A DNA stretch of 13,028 nt, taken from NCBI GenBank assembly GCA_913041325.1, contig CAJWHU010000035.1, forward strand, positions 1-13,028, written 5' to 3'. The position numbers and the translations under genes were made by a program. This DNA comes from an uncultured Fidelibacterota bacterium (GTDB lineage: Bacteria; Marinisomatota; Marinisomatia; Marinisomatales; UBA1611). Positions 5,689 to 13,028 of the stretch are shown here, piece by piece (the stretch's first letter is position 1; the number at the start of each line of letters is the position of its first letter). The notes under the pieces were generated by a model. That model did no database searches. It saw nothing but the letters and a program-made list of their open reading frames with translations, and was not told where the DNA came from.

Positions 5689-6281
5689 AAGATTTGCGTA
5701 ATTTTGTATTTTCATATAGAAGCTTTACACCAATTCCTCTTGCCATACTTTTAATATACTTTTCTTCTCCAATTTATCCCTATTCGCTGATTGGGTTAGT
5801 CCTTGTTTTTTTTGGAGAAATCATCCGGATGAGTGCCGTGAGCCATGCTGGTGGGAGAACAAGGACTACTAAGGTTGGCGCACCAAGCTTATGTAAATCA
5901 GGACCATATTCAAGGACAAGAAACCCTTTGTACCTAGGAAACGTGATAATCTACGGCGGAGTTTGCCTACTTTCAGGCGGTCCTTATTTGGTTGAAATGT
6001 TCTCATTAACGATCATCTATTTTATTATCCAATATACACTGATCATATCTTTGGAAGAAGAGACCCTGACAGCGCTATTTAAAGATGATTACTTAAACTA
6101 TTGCAAAAATGTACCTCGTCTATTCCCACGGTTAATATCACGGCAAAAAATGCCTATATACAACACCTCCCTTAGCTTATTAAAAACCTTGAAGACTGAA
6201 AAGAGAACACTTCAAAATATTGCGCTGTTTATTGCAACAATTTATTCTAAATCTATTCTATTACCCCAACTCCTAAATTGA
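5685..6281 (+). CDS. Isoprenylcysteine carboxyl methyltransferase-family membrane methyltransferase
   Basis: A 198-residue membrane protein starting at TTG (5685). The first in-frame ATG is codon 49 and would delete the first two helices. Hydrophobic segments lie at about 15-30, 33-48, 84-100 and 102-122. The family core follows: GPYSRTRNPLYLG (73-85), Glu124-Glu-Glu, then the F-x3-Y-x2-Y-x3-VPRLFP block (132-148), which forms the S-adenosylmethionine and acceptor site in ICMT/PEMT enzymes. The C-terminal tail (about 150-198) is extra and partly hydrophobic. Family members methylate prenylcysteine, phospholipids or other lipids. Leptospira LmtA, a relative of yeast Ste14, methylates the 1-phosphate of lipid A. 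Its position between a GnnA-like gene and lpxB makes a lipid A substrate attractive, but that is inference. Confidence 0.85.
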   Translation: MKDLRNFVFSYRSFTPIPLAILLIYFSSPIYPYSLIGLVLVFFGEIIRMSAVSHAGGRTRTTKVGAPSLCKSGPYSRTRNPLYLGNVIIYGGVCLLSGGPYLVEMFSLTIIYFIIQYTLIISLEEETLTALFKDDYLNYCKNVPRLFPRLISRQKMPIYNTSLSLLKTLKTEKRTLQNIALFIATIYSKSILLPQLLN

Positions 6282-6303
6282 TATTAATTCTCTTTTTAAT
6301 TTG

Positions 6304-7407
6304 ATGAAGAAATATTTTATCATTGCTGGCGAGCCTTCTGGAGATTTATATGGCGGAAATTTGATCCGCTCTTTGAAAGAAATAAACCCTGACACATCAT
6401 TCATGGGACACGGTGGGGACTCAATGCAGAAAGAAGGTATGAAGATAATTGAACATGTTGACAACCTGTCAATTATGGGCTTTTATGAGGTATTAAAGGA
6501 ATTACCAAGGATGTTATTGATAATGAAAAAAACGATCGGCCTGATTAAAAAGTCAAAGCCAGACAGGGTAATTTTAATAGACTATCCGGGATTTAACTTA
6601 AAATTAGCAAAGAAAATTCACCATCTGAAAATTCCCATCACATATTTTATTTTGCCACAAGTTTGGGCATGGAAGAAAAATAGAATCAAAATAATAAAAA
6701 GCTATATAGACCAATCTATTTCAATATTCCCTTTTGAGGAGAAATGGTTTAAAAGGAACGGCATTCCCGTGGAATTCTTTGGTCACCCTCTTGCTGATGA
6801 GGAGCACCTCAATGAATCTACGAAAGAATTTTTTAGAAGACACTCGTTAGATATAAAAAAACCGATAGTAGCCTTGCTTCCAGGCAGCAGACAGCAAGAA
6901 ATTGATCGACATTTGGACATTTTAATTGAAACAATTAAATTGTTAAAAAAAGAGATAAAAGATATCCAGGTGATAATTGGAAAATCTCCCAACGTTAAGC
7001 TGCCGAAACTCCCAGATTTTTATAGGATTGAAGAAAATTCGAAGAAGGCAATGGTCGTATCAACTGCCGCCATTGTAGCATCTGGGACGGCAACTTTGGA
7101 ATGTGCGTTTGAACAAACTCCATTAGTTGTATGTTACAAGCTTTCTAATCTGTCGTGGTGGCTGGCAAAAAGACTTGTTCAGATTAAATATTCTTCTATC
7201 GTAAATATAATTGTAGATCGTGCTTTAGTTCCTGAATGCATCCAAAATGATATGAAACCAAAAAATATTTTAGACAAGCTACTTCCACTACTAGATGATA
7301 AATCTGAAGATCGAAAAAAGATGATTTTTGATTTTAACAAGATTAAAAGATCTTTGGGGGGTCCAGGTGTCTATAAGAGAATCGCAGAGGCTATAACAAA
7401 GCAATGA
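6304..7407 (+). CDS. lpxB: LpxB, lipid-A-disaccharide synthase
   Basis: From the ATG at 6304 the product has 367 residues, near the usual 370-390; a TTG three bases earlier is an equal alternative. Signatures in order: IAGEPSGDLYG (7-17), IDYPGFN (92-98, with the conserved Asp93), LPQVWAWKKNR (118-127), FPFE (142-145), GHPLAD (160-165), LPGSRQQEI (192-200) and SGTATLE. LpxB is a GT-B-fold peripheral membrane enzyme that joins UDP-2,3-diacylglucosamine and lipid X to give the lipid A disaccharide 1-phosphate. It lies 22 bp after the methyltransferase gene and its stop overlaps the next ATG by four bases (ATGA), a sign of translational coupling. No key motif is missing. Confidence 0.96.
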   Translation: MKKYFIIAGEPSGDLYGGNLIRSLKEINPDTSFMGHGGDSMQKEGMKIIEHVDNLSIMGFYEVLKELPRMLLIMKKTIGLIKKSKPDRVILIDYPGFNLKLAKKIHHLKIPITYFILPQVWAWKKNRIKIIKSYIDQSISIFPFEEKWFKRNGIPVEFFGHPLADEEHLNESTKEFFRRHSLDIKKPIVALLPGSRQQEIDRHLDILIETIKLLKKEIKDIQVIIGKSPNVKLPKLPDFYRIEENSKKAMVVSTAAIVASGTATLECAFEQTPLVVCYKLSNLSWWLAKRLVQIKYSSIVNIIVDRALVPECIQNDMKPKNILDKLLPLLDDKSEDRKKMIFDFNKIKRSLGGPGVYKRIAEAITKQ

Positions 7408-8063
7408 CCCAAAACTCTCAAAGAGATATAAAATCTAATTTAAAAACTTTTTTGGGAAGCCAGTTGCTAAAAATTTTTTACGGACTTAACCGGCGGATAG
7501 TGAGAGGAAGAGAAAACTACTTAAAATTGACTGAGGACGGAAAATCTGTTATAATTGCCGTATGGCACGGTCATTTGTTATCAGTATTCCACGATTTGAG
7601 AGATCTAAAAATCAATGCATTAGCAGGAACTCATAATGACGCTGAGGAAATATCACGGATAGCCTCAAACTGGGGATGGAAAATGATACGAGGTTCGAGC
7701 AAGGAAAAAGGTAGTTTAGCATATAAAACTATTCTGAGGGTTTTAAACAAACCAGGATCAATGTTGTTTATAACACCAGATGGACCAACAGGACCAAGAA
7801 AAATTCCCAAACCAGGCTTGATTAGGGCTGCTCAGATGACGGGGGCATATATTATACCAGTGAGTGTACATTCGACGCGAAATTGGCAATTTAAGAACTG
7901 GGATATATTTCATTTAGAGAAACCTTTTGGGAAAATTTTTATTACCTATGGAGAGCCCATTAATTACGATAAAAATGAAGAAAGTGAGGAGTGTATCAAT
8001 AAATTTATTCAGGCGATGAAATTAACGGAAAGAAATAATTTGTTCTATGCAAATAAAAAGTAG
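7404..8063 (+). CDS. DUF374 lysophospholipid-acyltransferase-like protein (LpxJ-type candidate)
   Basis: A 219-residue protein with the DUF374 signature: AVWHGHLLSVF (52-62, with His55), GTHNDAEEISRI (75-86), RGSSKEKGS (96-104) and ITPDGPTGPRK (123-133). The first block corresponds to the catalytic histidine block of the glycerol-3-phosphate/LPS acyltransferase superfamily. DUF374 proteins of Helicobacter and Campylobacter (LpxJ) are late lipid A acyltransferases that replace LpxL. The position between lpxB and lpxK strongly suggests the same kind of job here, but the acyl donor and acceptor position cannot be read from sequence. There is no clear N-terminal membrane helix; a weakly hydrophobic stretch near 17-28 could attach it to the inner membrane. 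It overlaps lpxB by four bases and, with the upstream start choice, lpxK by 17. Confidence 0.87.
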   Translation: MTQNSQRDIKSNLKTFLGSQLLKIFYGLNRRIVRGRENYLKLTEDGKSVIIAVWHGHLLSVFHDLRDLKINALAGTHNDAEEISRIASNWGWKMIRGSSKEKGSLAYKTILRVLNKPGSMLFITPDGPTGPRKIPKPGLIRAAQMTGAYIIPVSVHSTRNWQFKNWDIFHLEKPFGKIFITYGEPINYDKNEESEECINKFIQAMKLTERNNLFYANKK

Positions 8064-9114
8064 ATCGCCAAAAGCCAAATTGATGTCTTTATATTTTCTA
8101 TCTTGGATATACAAATCTATAACCTCTTTTAGAAATTTATTGTTTAATTATATAAAAATTTGCACCAGTAGTGTCCCATGCATGGTTATAAGTGTTGGAA
8201 ATATTACAACTGGGGGAACGGGGAAAACACCACTGACGATTTTTCTCGCTTCATCTCTACGAGACAAAGGTTATACTGTTGCGATTTTGAGCCGCGGTTA
8301 CCTGAGAAATACGTCCGGAACTGTTCTAGTGTCAAAAGGGAATGGTCCGATATGTTCATGGGAAGAATGTGGTGACGAAGCTTACATGATCGCTAATCAT
8401 ACCAGTTCACTACCCATCGTTGTTGATAACAAGCGAATAAGGGGTGCAAAATACCTGCTAACGATGTTCTCTCCTGATATAATTGTATTGGATGATGGCT
8501 TTCAACACAGATCGATATCAAGAGATCTAGATATTTTACTGATTAATGGAAGCGATAAATTGGATGATCATAGATTGTTGCCACTTGGCAAACTCAGAGA
8601 ATCCTGGCATAACGCAAAAAGATCTGATATTTTAATTATTACTAAGAGGAATCCGGCTATAAACATCGCAGAAAAAATCAAATATTTAAACAAACCGACC
8701 TTTAGAACAAAATCAAAAAACTATATTTCAAATGCTTGCAATGTGGTTATTGATTCTGTAGAAAAGAATGAAAATGTCTTCGTTTTTTCTGGCATAGCAG
8801 ATCCCTCAACTTTCTTAGCTGAAGTAAAAGATTATGGTTTCTCCATTGTAGGTTTCAAAACTTACCCAGATCACTACAGGTACAGGAAAAAAGACATGAC
8901 GTCTTTAAATAGAAAAGCTAAAGAATCTGGAGCTGATTTTATGATTACTACTGACAAAGATTGGGTTAAAATTATAAGTTTTGAGCCGAGTTATAAGATT
9001 CTAGCGATGGGCATTAGTGTAGAGCTAGAAAATAATGCAGAGTTTTTTAAACTTGTGGAAAGTAAATCTAAATCTGTGACATTCCCCAAGCAAACACAAC
9101 GCCAACAAAAGTAA
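8047..9114 (+). CDS. lpxK: LpxK, tetraacyldisaccharide 4'-kinase
   Basis: A 355-residue protein, slightly above the usual 310-345. An N-terminal amphipathic/hydrophobic segment (about 13-35, FLSWIYKSITSFRNLLFN) matches the membrane anchor of the family. It is followed by VISVGNITTGGTGKTP (Walker A at 56-62), LSRGY (81-85), GDEAYMI, VDNKR and the catalytic DDGFQHR (149-155). LpxK uses ATP to phosphorylate the 4' position of the lipid A disaccharide, giving lipid IVA. The ATG at 8047 overlaps the acyltransferase gene by 17 bp. A second ATG at 8083 begins just before the anchor and lies 19 bp after that stop; it may be the true start. The last 15 residues fall in a 47-bp tail-to-tail overlap with the convergent surface-protein gene and lie beyond the conserved family end. 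Confidence 0.95.
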   Translation: MQIKSRSPKAKLMSLYFLSWIYKSITSFRNLLFNYIKICTSSVPCMVISVGNITTGGTGKTPLTIFLASSLRDKGYTVAILSRGYLRNTSGTVLVSKGNGPICSWEECGDEAYMIANHTSSLPIVVDNKRIRGAKYLLTMFSPDIIVLDDGFQHRSISRDLDILLINGSDKLDDHRLLPLGKLRESWHNAKRSDILIITKRNPAINIAEKIKYLNKPTFRTKSKNYISNACNVVIDSVEKNENVFVFSGIADPSTFLAEVKDYGFSIVGFKTYPDHYRYRKKDMTSLNRKAKESGADFMITTDKDWVKIISFEPSYKILAMGISVELENNAEFFKLVESKSKSVTFPKQTQRQQK

Positions 9115-12100
9115 GCATTAATGGCCAACCTGTATTTAGTATTTGTTGAGTACTGGGGTCATTAAAAACATGAACCTGAAATTCATGGGTTGATGTAGCT
9201 CCATGTTCATCAACGGCCATCAATATAAAATCATTCATACCAAGTTGGCTTTTTCTAGGAGTCCACTCAACAACAGCCTTCTTTTTATCAAAGCGTGCAT
9301 ATTTGGGGAGCCTAACTGCTCTATAGGCTACCTTATCTCCGTTTAAGTCTTCAGTTGCAATTTTATATCTCCACGAATGACCAGTTAAACCAACAGGTTT
9401 TGGATTAGACATCACTGTCGGGGCGTTATTTACGAAAATTTTACCCATCTGCACATCAGTACCGTAACCGTCACTTACCGCCACTTCAAACGAATTATTG
9501 TTAATCTGGGCAGCCTTTGGAACCCATAATATTTTTCCATACCTGTCCATTTGCATGCCATGAGGACCCTTTAGCAGTGTATATTCTAGTATTGAGTTGT
9601 CATTTTTGTCATCTACCCTAACTTGATATTTAAAAAGTTCACCAACTAAGCCCATGTGCGGGGGATTTGAAACTATTGTTGGGAGATGATTAGCATAGAT
9701 CTCAAAAGATTGCTCATCAAAAGAACGTCTTGTTGCCCCATCCGAAATCCTCACAGATATCCTGTGAATATCAGCTTGCTCAACAGTGGGGGTCCATCTT
9801 ATAGTTCCCGATGACTCTTCTACGACCATGCCTTCAGGGAAATCTTTAAGCCGGAATCTAAATGGATTAACTCTTTCAACAATGACTCTAGGCGGTTTCC
9901 CTTTGTCACCATGAAAAAATTCCCAAAGAAAGTCTTTAACTTTTATGGTTCTACCATCTCTGGTATTTAGAATTACCCACAATCTATCATCTTCAAAAAA
10001 TACCGAATGAGTATATCTTTTAAGATCTAACCTCGAAACTAATGAATCAGCCGGATATTTAGGATCAACATAATAAATGGATTTGGCATTGTGCCAATCT
10101 CCAAGAAATCGATCAATATTCGATATAGCAACATCGTCAGTAATGTTTATTGAATACATTCTAATTTTTGAAACATCCTCTATTTTTACATATCGCTTAA
10201 ATGGGAGATATGCTCCTTTGTTCCTATCATCTATCATAATTTTATATGAATATTCTTCACCAACTGTTGCTGACATTACCGGGACTGATATAATTTTTGG
10301 CTTCGCATTGACGAAAAATTCGGATTTAATTAATCTTTTTTCGCGTCCATCTGAAACCTCTATCTGTAAAGTATGAAAGTCTAAATCGTTCATAGTTGGA
10401 GTCCATCTAAGGTAGCCAGTTTGTGGGTCCATTCTCATCCCTGTCGGCAGTGAATCAGCGCTAAATACAAGTACATCATTTTTATTTGGGTCCTCTATAT
10501 TTAGATCAAATTCCCATGTCTCACCAACATCAATCGGGTTTATCATCGGTGGTGTTTTGTTAATGATAGGAGGGTGGTTGACAAATAAGTCTACAAACTG
10601 AGTATCAGTAGCCACTCCATGGCTAGCAATTACTGCATATTTTACACTATCCACCTGTACAGGATTAGGCGTCCATGAGATTGTACCATCTGGCTGCAAT
10701 GCCATCCCATCGGGACCATAAAATAGTTTATAATTTATTATCTGATCTGGTTTTTGTTTCCATACTTTAACAGGATAGGAATATTTTGTACCAACACTTG
10801 CACTAACAGGAGGTTTCGATAATATTTTTACTCCAGCTCGGGAAAACAGTTTAAATTCTTGAACGGTTCTTTCGAACCCGTCGCTTGCAACTAAGCGAAC
10901 ATCGTAAACCTCTACATGCGCACTATCCGTTTTCCAAATCACAACATCATTTTCAATATACATTCCTTCTGGGCCAAACTCCAAAGAGTAGCTAACCGCT
11001 GCATCCAAGTTTCTATCTTGCACTATGGGTTCATACCTGAAAGTTGAACCTGCTATGAACTCTGTTATTGTGGGCTGAGTTAAGAATCTTGGAGGGTCAT
11101 TAACATATATCCACAGGCCCTCGTCCCTGCTCTCAAGTACAGGGGTGGCTTTGAAAACCTGTTCCTCAAGTTTGTTACCTGTAGTCTGTTCAAAAATTTC
11201 GTCAACCTTCATTCTCACCATATAAGATATTGGAAATGCATCTAGCTGCTTATCTGTGGGAACCCAGTTGATTGAAGTGCTTTCATACAGGAAATACATC
11301 CCTTTTGGAGGTTGGCTGTCCCACCTAAAACTATAAAACTCATCAGATGTATCTCTAGGAATCGGGTAGAGAAATGGTTGCCCTGGCCTCAGTACGTATC
11401 TTGGTAAAATATGTTTTGGAAGCCTCTGTCCAACCGATTCTCTAGGCTTAGGCATTTTAGGAGCCTCAAGAGTTCTTACTATTTTTCTGGGAACAGCAAC
11501 CCTTGGCTGCTCTTTCAATACGGCGGATTCAGATTTGTCAATTTCCAAAGTTTTTGGTATGTAAACTCCAGGTGACTGCCCAAGGTCAGTAATAATTTGT
11601 TCTTCTGGCTGCGGAAGTAAAGGCTTTTTATCTTCTGGCAAAACTTCAACAAAGACCTCAGGCACCTCTGGCTCTATGTCATCAATATTATCCATTAAGG
11701 CTGGTAGTTGCTTTTCGATGAACTCAGGGGTAATTAGATAGCCCTGATCTAGCCTATCTGATTTAATTCCAAGATTAACAACGTATGTAGCATTTTGATC
11801 ACCATTCCAGCCTGACACAATAACACCACCAGTATACAAACCTGCTTTAGTCATTGGCGACATCGTAAAAACCTGCATGTCAGAAGGTATATGCTTCATG
11901 GCATTTTCAACCCCTTCAAGACCTCCGTCTTTTCCTGAAATCAAAGTTAATGAATTAAGGTCAGCCGATAAGGTGAGTATATCTTCATATCCATCTTGAT
12001 TAAAGTCTTCTAGTGCAATCTGAGTTAGTGGCCCAGAAGTAATCGGAACCTCTTCAATTACTAGCGTAGCTGGAGTCAAGGTTAATGCAATTATATCCCC

Positions 12101-12943
12101 AGAACTAAATGAAGCAAGAATATCAAAAAACCCATCTGAATCCCAATCAGTAAGCTTAATTGAGTGTGTCAGAATACCATTGATGCCATCAATTTTTTTA
12201 CGAACAAGGGGCCCTGAATCAAAAACTCCTCCAATGTTATAAAATGGCTGGGCTTTAATTGTATTCCCATCTGGACTCAATGCAATCACGTCATCATATC
12301 CGTCACCATCATAGTCGACAACCCCCACATATAGCAATCCGGAGCCAACTAGTAGCTGGTCAGGCCTTACTTTTTTCGAGAGAAAAAGGCCCCCTGAATT
12401 TGAGTTAACTACCGCAAAACCTCTAAAAGGACTACCAAGAGAGAGCACAATTTCTTGGTCGCCATCAGCGTCTTGATCTAGTAATTGAAAATTGTTACAT
12501 CTTAACGATCTGTTTTCCTTGCCGATGTCTAATGTTGAAGATGGAATCTCAGAAAAGTTTTCTCCATCCCAATTATACGATGCAACGAAAACATGAGGAG
12601 TTGCACTATTCTCAAATTTGGATAAATTCATTACTAATATAAGATCAGGAGATCCATCACCATCAATATCTCCTATCTGAGCATCAACAAAGTCACCCTC
12701 TAATGATACTGGGGGCAAAAACTCCCAAATTAATGCTTGGTACCCATCGGAATCCACTTCATAAAACCTTACAATACTTGGGAAAACATCTGTTTCTGGA
12801 TCTATTTCAAGAGCAAGAAACTCTAGCATATTATCGCTATCTAAGTCATAAGTTCCGTTCATGTGAATTATTTTTTCACTAAACCCGATAGAGATTGCAA
12901 CAAAAAAGAGGGTGGTTTGTAATATTTGTTTCAGGTTAAACAT
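9068..12943 (-). CDS. Large FG-GAP/VCBS and Ig/cadherin-like repeat surface protein
   Basis: A 1291-residue exported protein. Residues 1-22 form a signal peptide (Lys5, hydrophobic 9-21). Residues 28-390 hold six Asp-rich calcium-loop motifs of FG-GAP/VCBS type, for example DLDSDN (33), DIDGDGSPD (92), DYDGDGYDD (210), DWDSDG (266) and DFNQDG (313), consistent with a beta-propeller. A Pro/Glu/Lys-rich linker spans about 405-530. Seven Ig/cadherin-like repeats follow (about 515-1262), most with a GM...W-x-P core, as in LPTGMRMDPQTGYLRWTP, and an SDG-type end. A hydrophobic segment at 1272-1287 (GWPLMLTFVGVVFAWG) could anchor the C-terminus. No enzyme motif is visible. Adhesion, cell-envelope scaffolding or binding of sugars or proteins are all possible. 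No Shine-Dalgarno site precedes the ATG. The 3' end overlaps lpxK. Confidence 0.88.
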   Translation of the reverse strand: MFNLKQILQTTLFFVAISIGFSEKIIHMNGTYDLDSDNMLEFLALEIDPETDVFPSIVRFYEVDSDGYQALIWEFLPPVSLEGDFVDAQIGDIDGDGSPDLILVMNLSKFENSATPHVFVASYNWDGENFSEIPSSTLDIGKENRSLRCNNFQLLDQDADGDQEIVLSLGSPFRGFAVVNSNSGGLFLSKKVRPDQLLVGSGLLYVGVVDYDGDGYDDVIALSPDGNTIKAQPFYNIGGVFDSGPLVRKKIDGINGILTHSIKLTDWDSDGFFDILASFSSGDIIALTLTPATLVIEEVPITSGPLTQIALEDFNQDGYEDILTLSADLNSLTLISGKDGGLEGVENAMKHIPSDMQVFTMSPMTKAGLYTGGVIVSGWNGDQNATYVVNLGIKSDRLDQGYLITPEFIEKQLPALMDNIDDIEPEVPEVFVEVLPEDKKPLLPQPEEQIITDLGQSPGVYIPKTLEIDKSESAVLKEQPRVAVPRKIVRTLEAPKMPKPRESVGQRLPKHILPRYVLRPGQPFLYPIPRDTSDEFYSFRWDSQPPKGMYFLYESTSINWVPTDKQLDAFPISYMVRMKVDEIFEQTTGNKLEEQVFKATPVLESRDEGLWIYVNDPPRFLTQPTITEFIAGSTFRYEPIVQDRNLDAAVSYSLEFGPEGMYIENDVVIWKTDSAHVEVYDVRLVASDGFERTVQEFKLFSRAGVKILSKPPVSASVGTKYSYPVKVWKQKPDQIINYKLFYGPDGMALQPDGTISWTPNPVQVDSVKYAVIASHGVATDTQFVDLFVNHPPIINKTPPMINPIDVGETWEFDLNIEDPNKNDVLVFSADSLPTGMRMDPQTGYLRWTPTMNDLDFHTLQIEVSDGREKRLIKSEFFVNAKPKIISVPVMSATVGEEYSYKIMIDDRNKGAYLPFKRYVKIEDVSKIRMYSINITDDVAISNIDRFLGDWHNAKSIYYVDPKYPADSLVSRLDLKRYTHSVFFEDDRLWVILNTRDGRTIKVKDFLWEFFHGDKGKPPRVIVERVNPFRFRLKDFPEGMVVEESSGTIRWTPTVEQADIHRISVRISDGATRRSFDEQSFEIYANHLPTIVSNPPHMGLVGELFKYQVRVDDKNDNSILEYTLLKGPHGMQMDRYGKILWVPKAAQINNNSFEVAVSDGYGTDVQMGKIFVNNAPTVMSNPKPVGLTGHSWRYKIATEDLNGDKVAYRAVRLPKYARFDKKKAVVEWTPRKSQLGMNDFILMAVDEHGATSTHEFQVHVFNDPSTQQILNTGWPLMLTFVGVVFAWGMSQI
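9158..11401 (-). other. Seven Ig/cadherin-like repeats (within the surface protein gene)
   Basis: Codes residues 515-1262. The GM/W-x-P core recurs at about 548-561, 660-670, 746-758, 835-848, 1038-1051, 1129-1141 and 1213-1228 (the last lacks GM). Units are about 85-110 residues, apart from one long gap before the fifth core, where an unrelated segment is inserted. The second unit has WK in place of W-x-P. Confidence 0.7.
11774..12862 (-). other. FG-GAP/VCBS-type repeat region (within the surface protein gene)
   Basis: Codes residues 28-390. The DxDxDG-type loops recur at residues 33, 92, 156, 210, 266 and 313, spaced about 47-64 residues apart. This regular spacing suits blades of a calcium-binding propeller. 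The fifth and sixth are typical in form, with xxDI following the loop. Confidence 0.75.
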
Positions 12944-12965
12944 ATATTGAAATTACAAGTATATT

Positions 12966-13028
12966 TTATTTTTTATCTTGGTTATCGCTTTGATTTTTCA
13001 CATCCTGCTTTACAGGTTTCTCAGTTGC
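12966..13028 (-). CDS. C-terminal end of an unidentified protein (cut by window edge)
   Basis: On the minus strand one frame is open from the right edge for 21 codons and ends at TAA (12968-12966). The other two minus-strand frames hit stops within 18 bases. The residues are very hydrophilic and Lys/Gln/Asp-rich (ending KNQSDNQDKK), like a disordered C-terminal tail. The stop lies 22 bp upstream of the surface-protein ATG, so the two genes are probably co-transcribed. Too little is visible to name it. Confidence 0.5.
   Translation of the reverse strand, partial: ATEKPVKQDVKNQSDNQDKK

Noticed and set aside
10077..10376. Plus-strand 99-codon open frame opposite the surface protein
   Set aside because: It is wholly antisense to a well-supported repeat protein, with no ribosome binding site and no recognisable domain.

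Overview
The window is AT-rich, gene-dense bacterial chromosome from a Gram-negative (LPS-making) organism. Lipid A genes (lpxB, a DUF374 acyltransferase, lpxK), a lipoprotein and a large exported protein imply an outer membrane. Long A/T runs, very short intergenic gaps, few strong Shine-Dalgarno sites and a huge FG-GAP/Ig-like surface protein would fit a streamlined marine lineage of the FCB group, such as Marinimicrobia/SAR406. That placement is inference and no single gene proves it. I see no rRNA, tRNA, CRISPR array, insertion sequence or phage gene, and no gene-free stretch over 300 bases.

Layout, left to right. At 1-106 (minus) is the start of uvrA (nucleotide excision repair), cut by the edge. 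Divergent from it, on the plus strand, are a YqgE/AlgH-family gene (238-792) and a small TPR lipoprotein (894-1277). A minus-strand SDR that looks like an enoyl-ACP reductase (1294-2076) is divergent from fabA (2185-2733), so two fatty-acid synthesis steps share one 108-bp intergenic region. fabA is followed by ychF, a universal translation-associated ATPase (2751-3851). On the minus strand is an unrecognised four-helix membrane protein with an extremely acidic C-terminal tail (3855-4559). It has the best promoter in the window.

From about 4699 to 9114 five plus-strand genes are packed into what looks like one operon: a Gfo/Idh/MocA dehydrogenase (GnnA-like by context), an isoprenylcysteine-methyltransferase-family membrane enzyme, lpxB, a DUF374 (LpxJ-type) acyltransferase and lpxK. 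Three of the four junctions overlap and the fourth is a 22-bp gap. LpxB makes the disaccharide and LpxK adds the 4'-phosphate. The DUF374 protein is a plausible late acyltransferase. The dehydrogenase could supply an amino-sugar precursor giving amide-linked acyl chains, and the methyltransferase could cap a lipid A phosphate as Leptospira LmtA does. Together these suggest a non-enterobacterial lipid A.

The right third (9068-12943, minus) is a single 1291-residue gene: signal peptide, FG-GAP/VCBS-type calcium-binding repeats, a proline-rich linker, seven Ig/cadherin-like repeats and a C-terminal hydrophobic anchor. Its 3' end overlaps lpxK tail-to-tail by 47 bp. The last residues of another minus-strand gene lie at the right edge (12966-13028), probably upstream in the same transcript.
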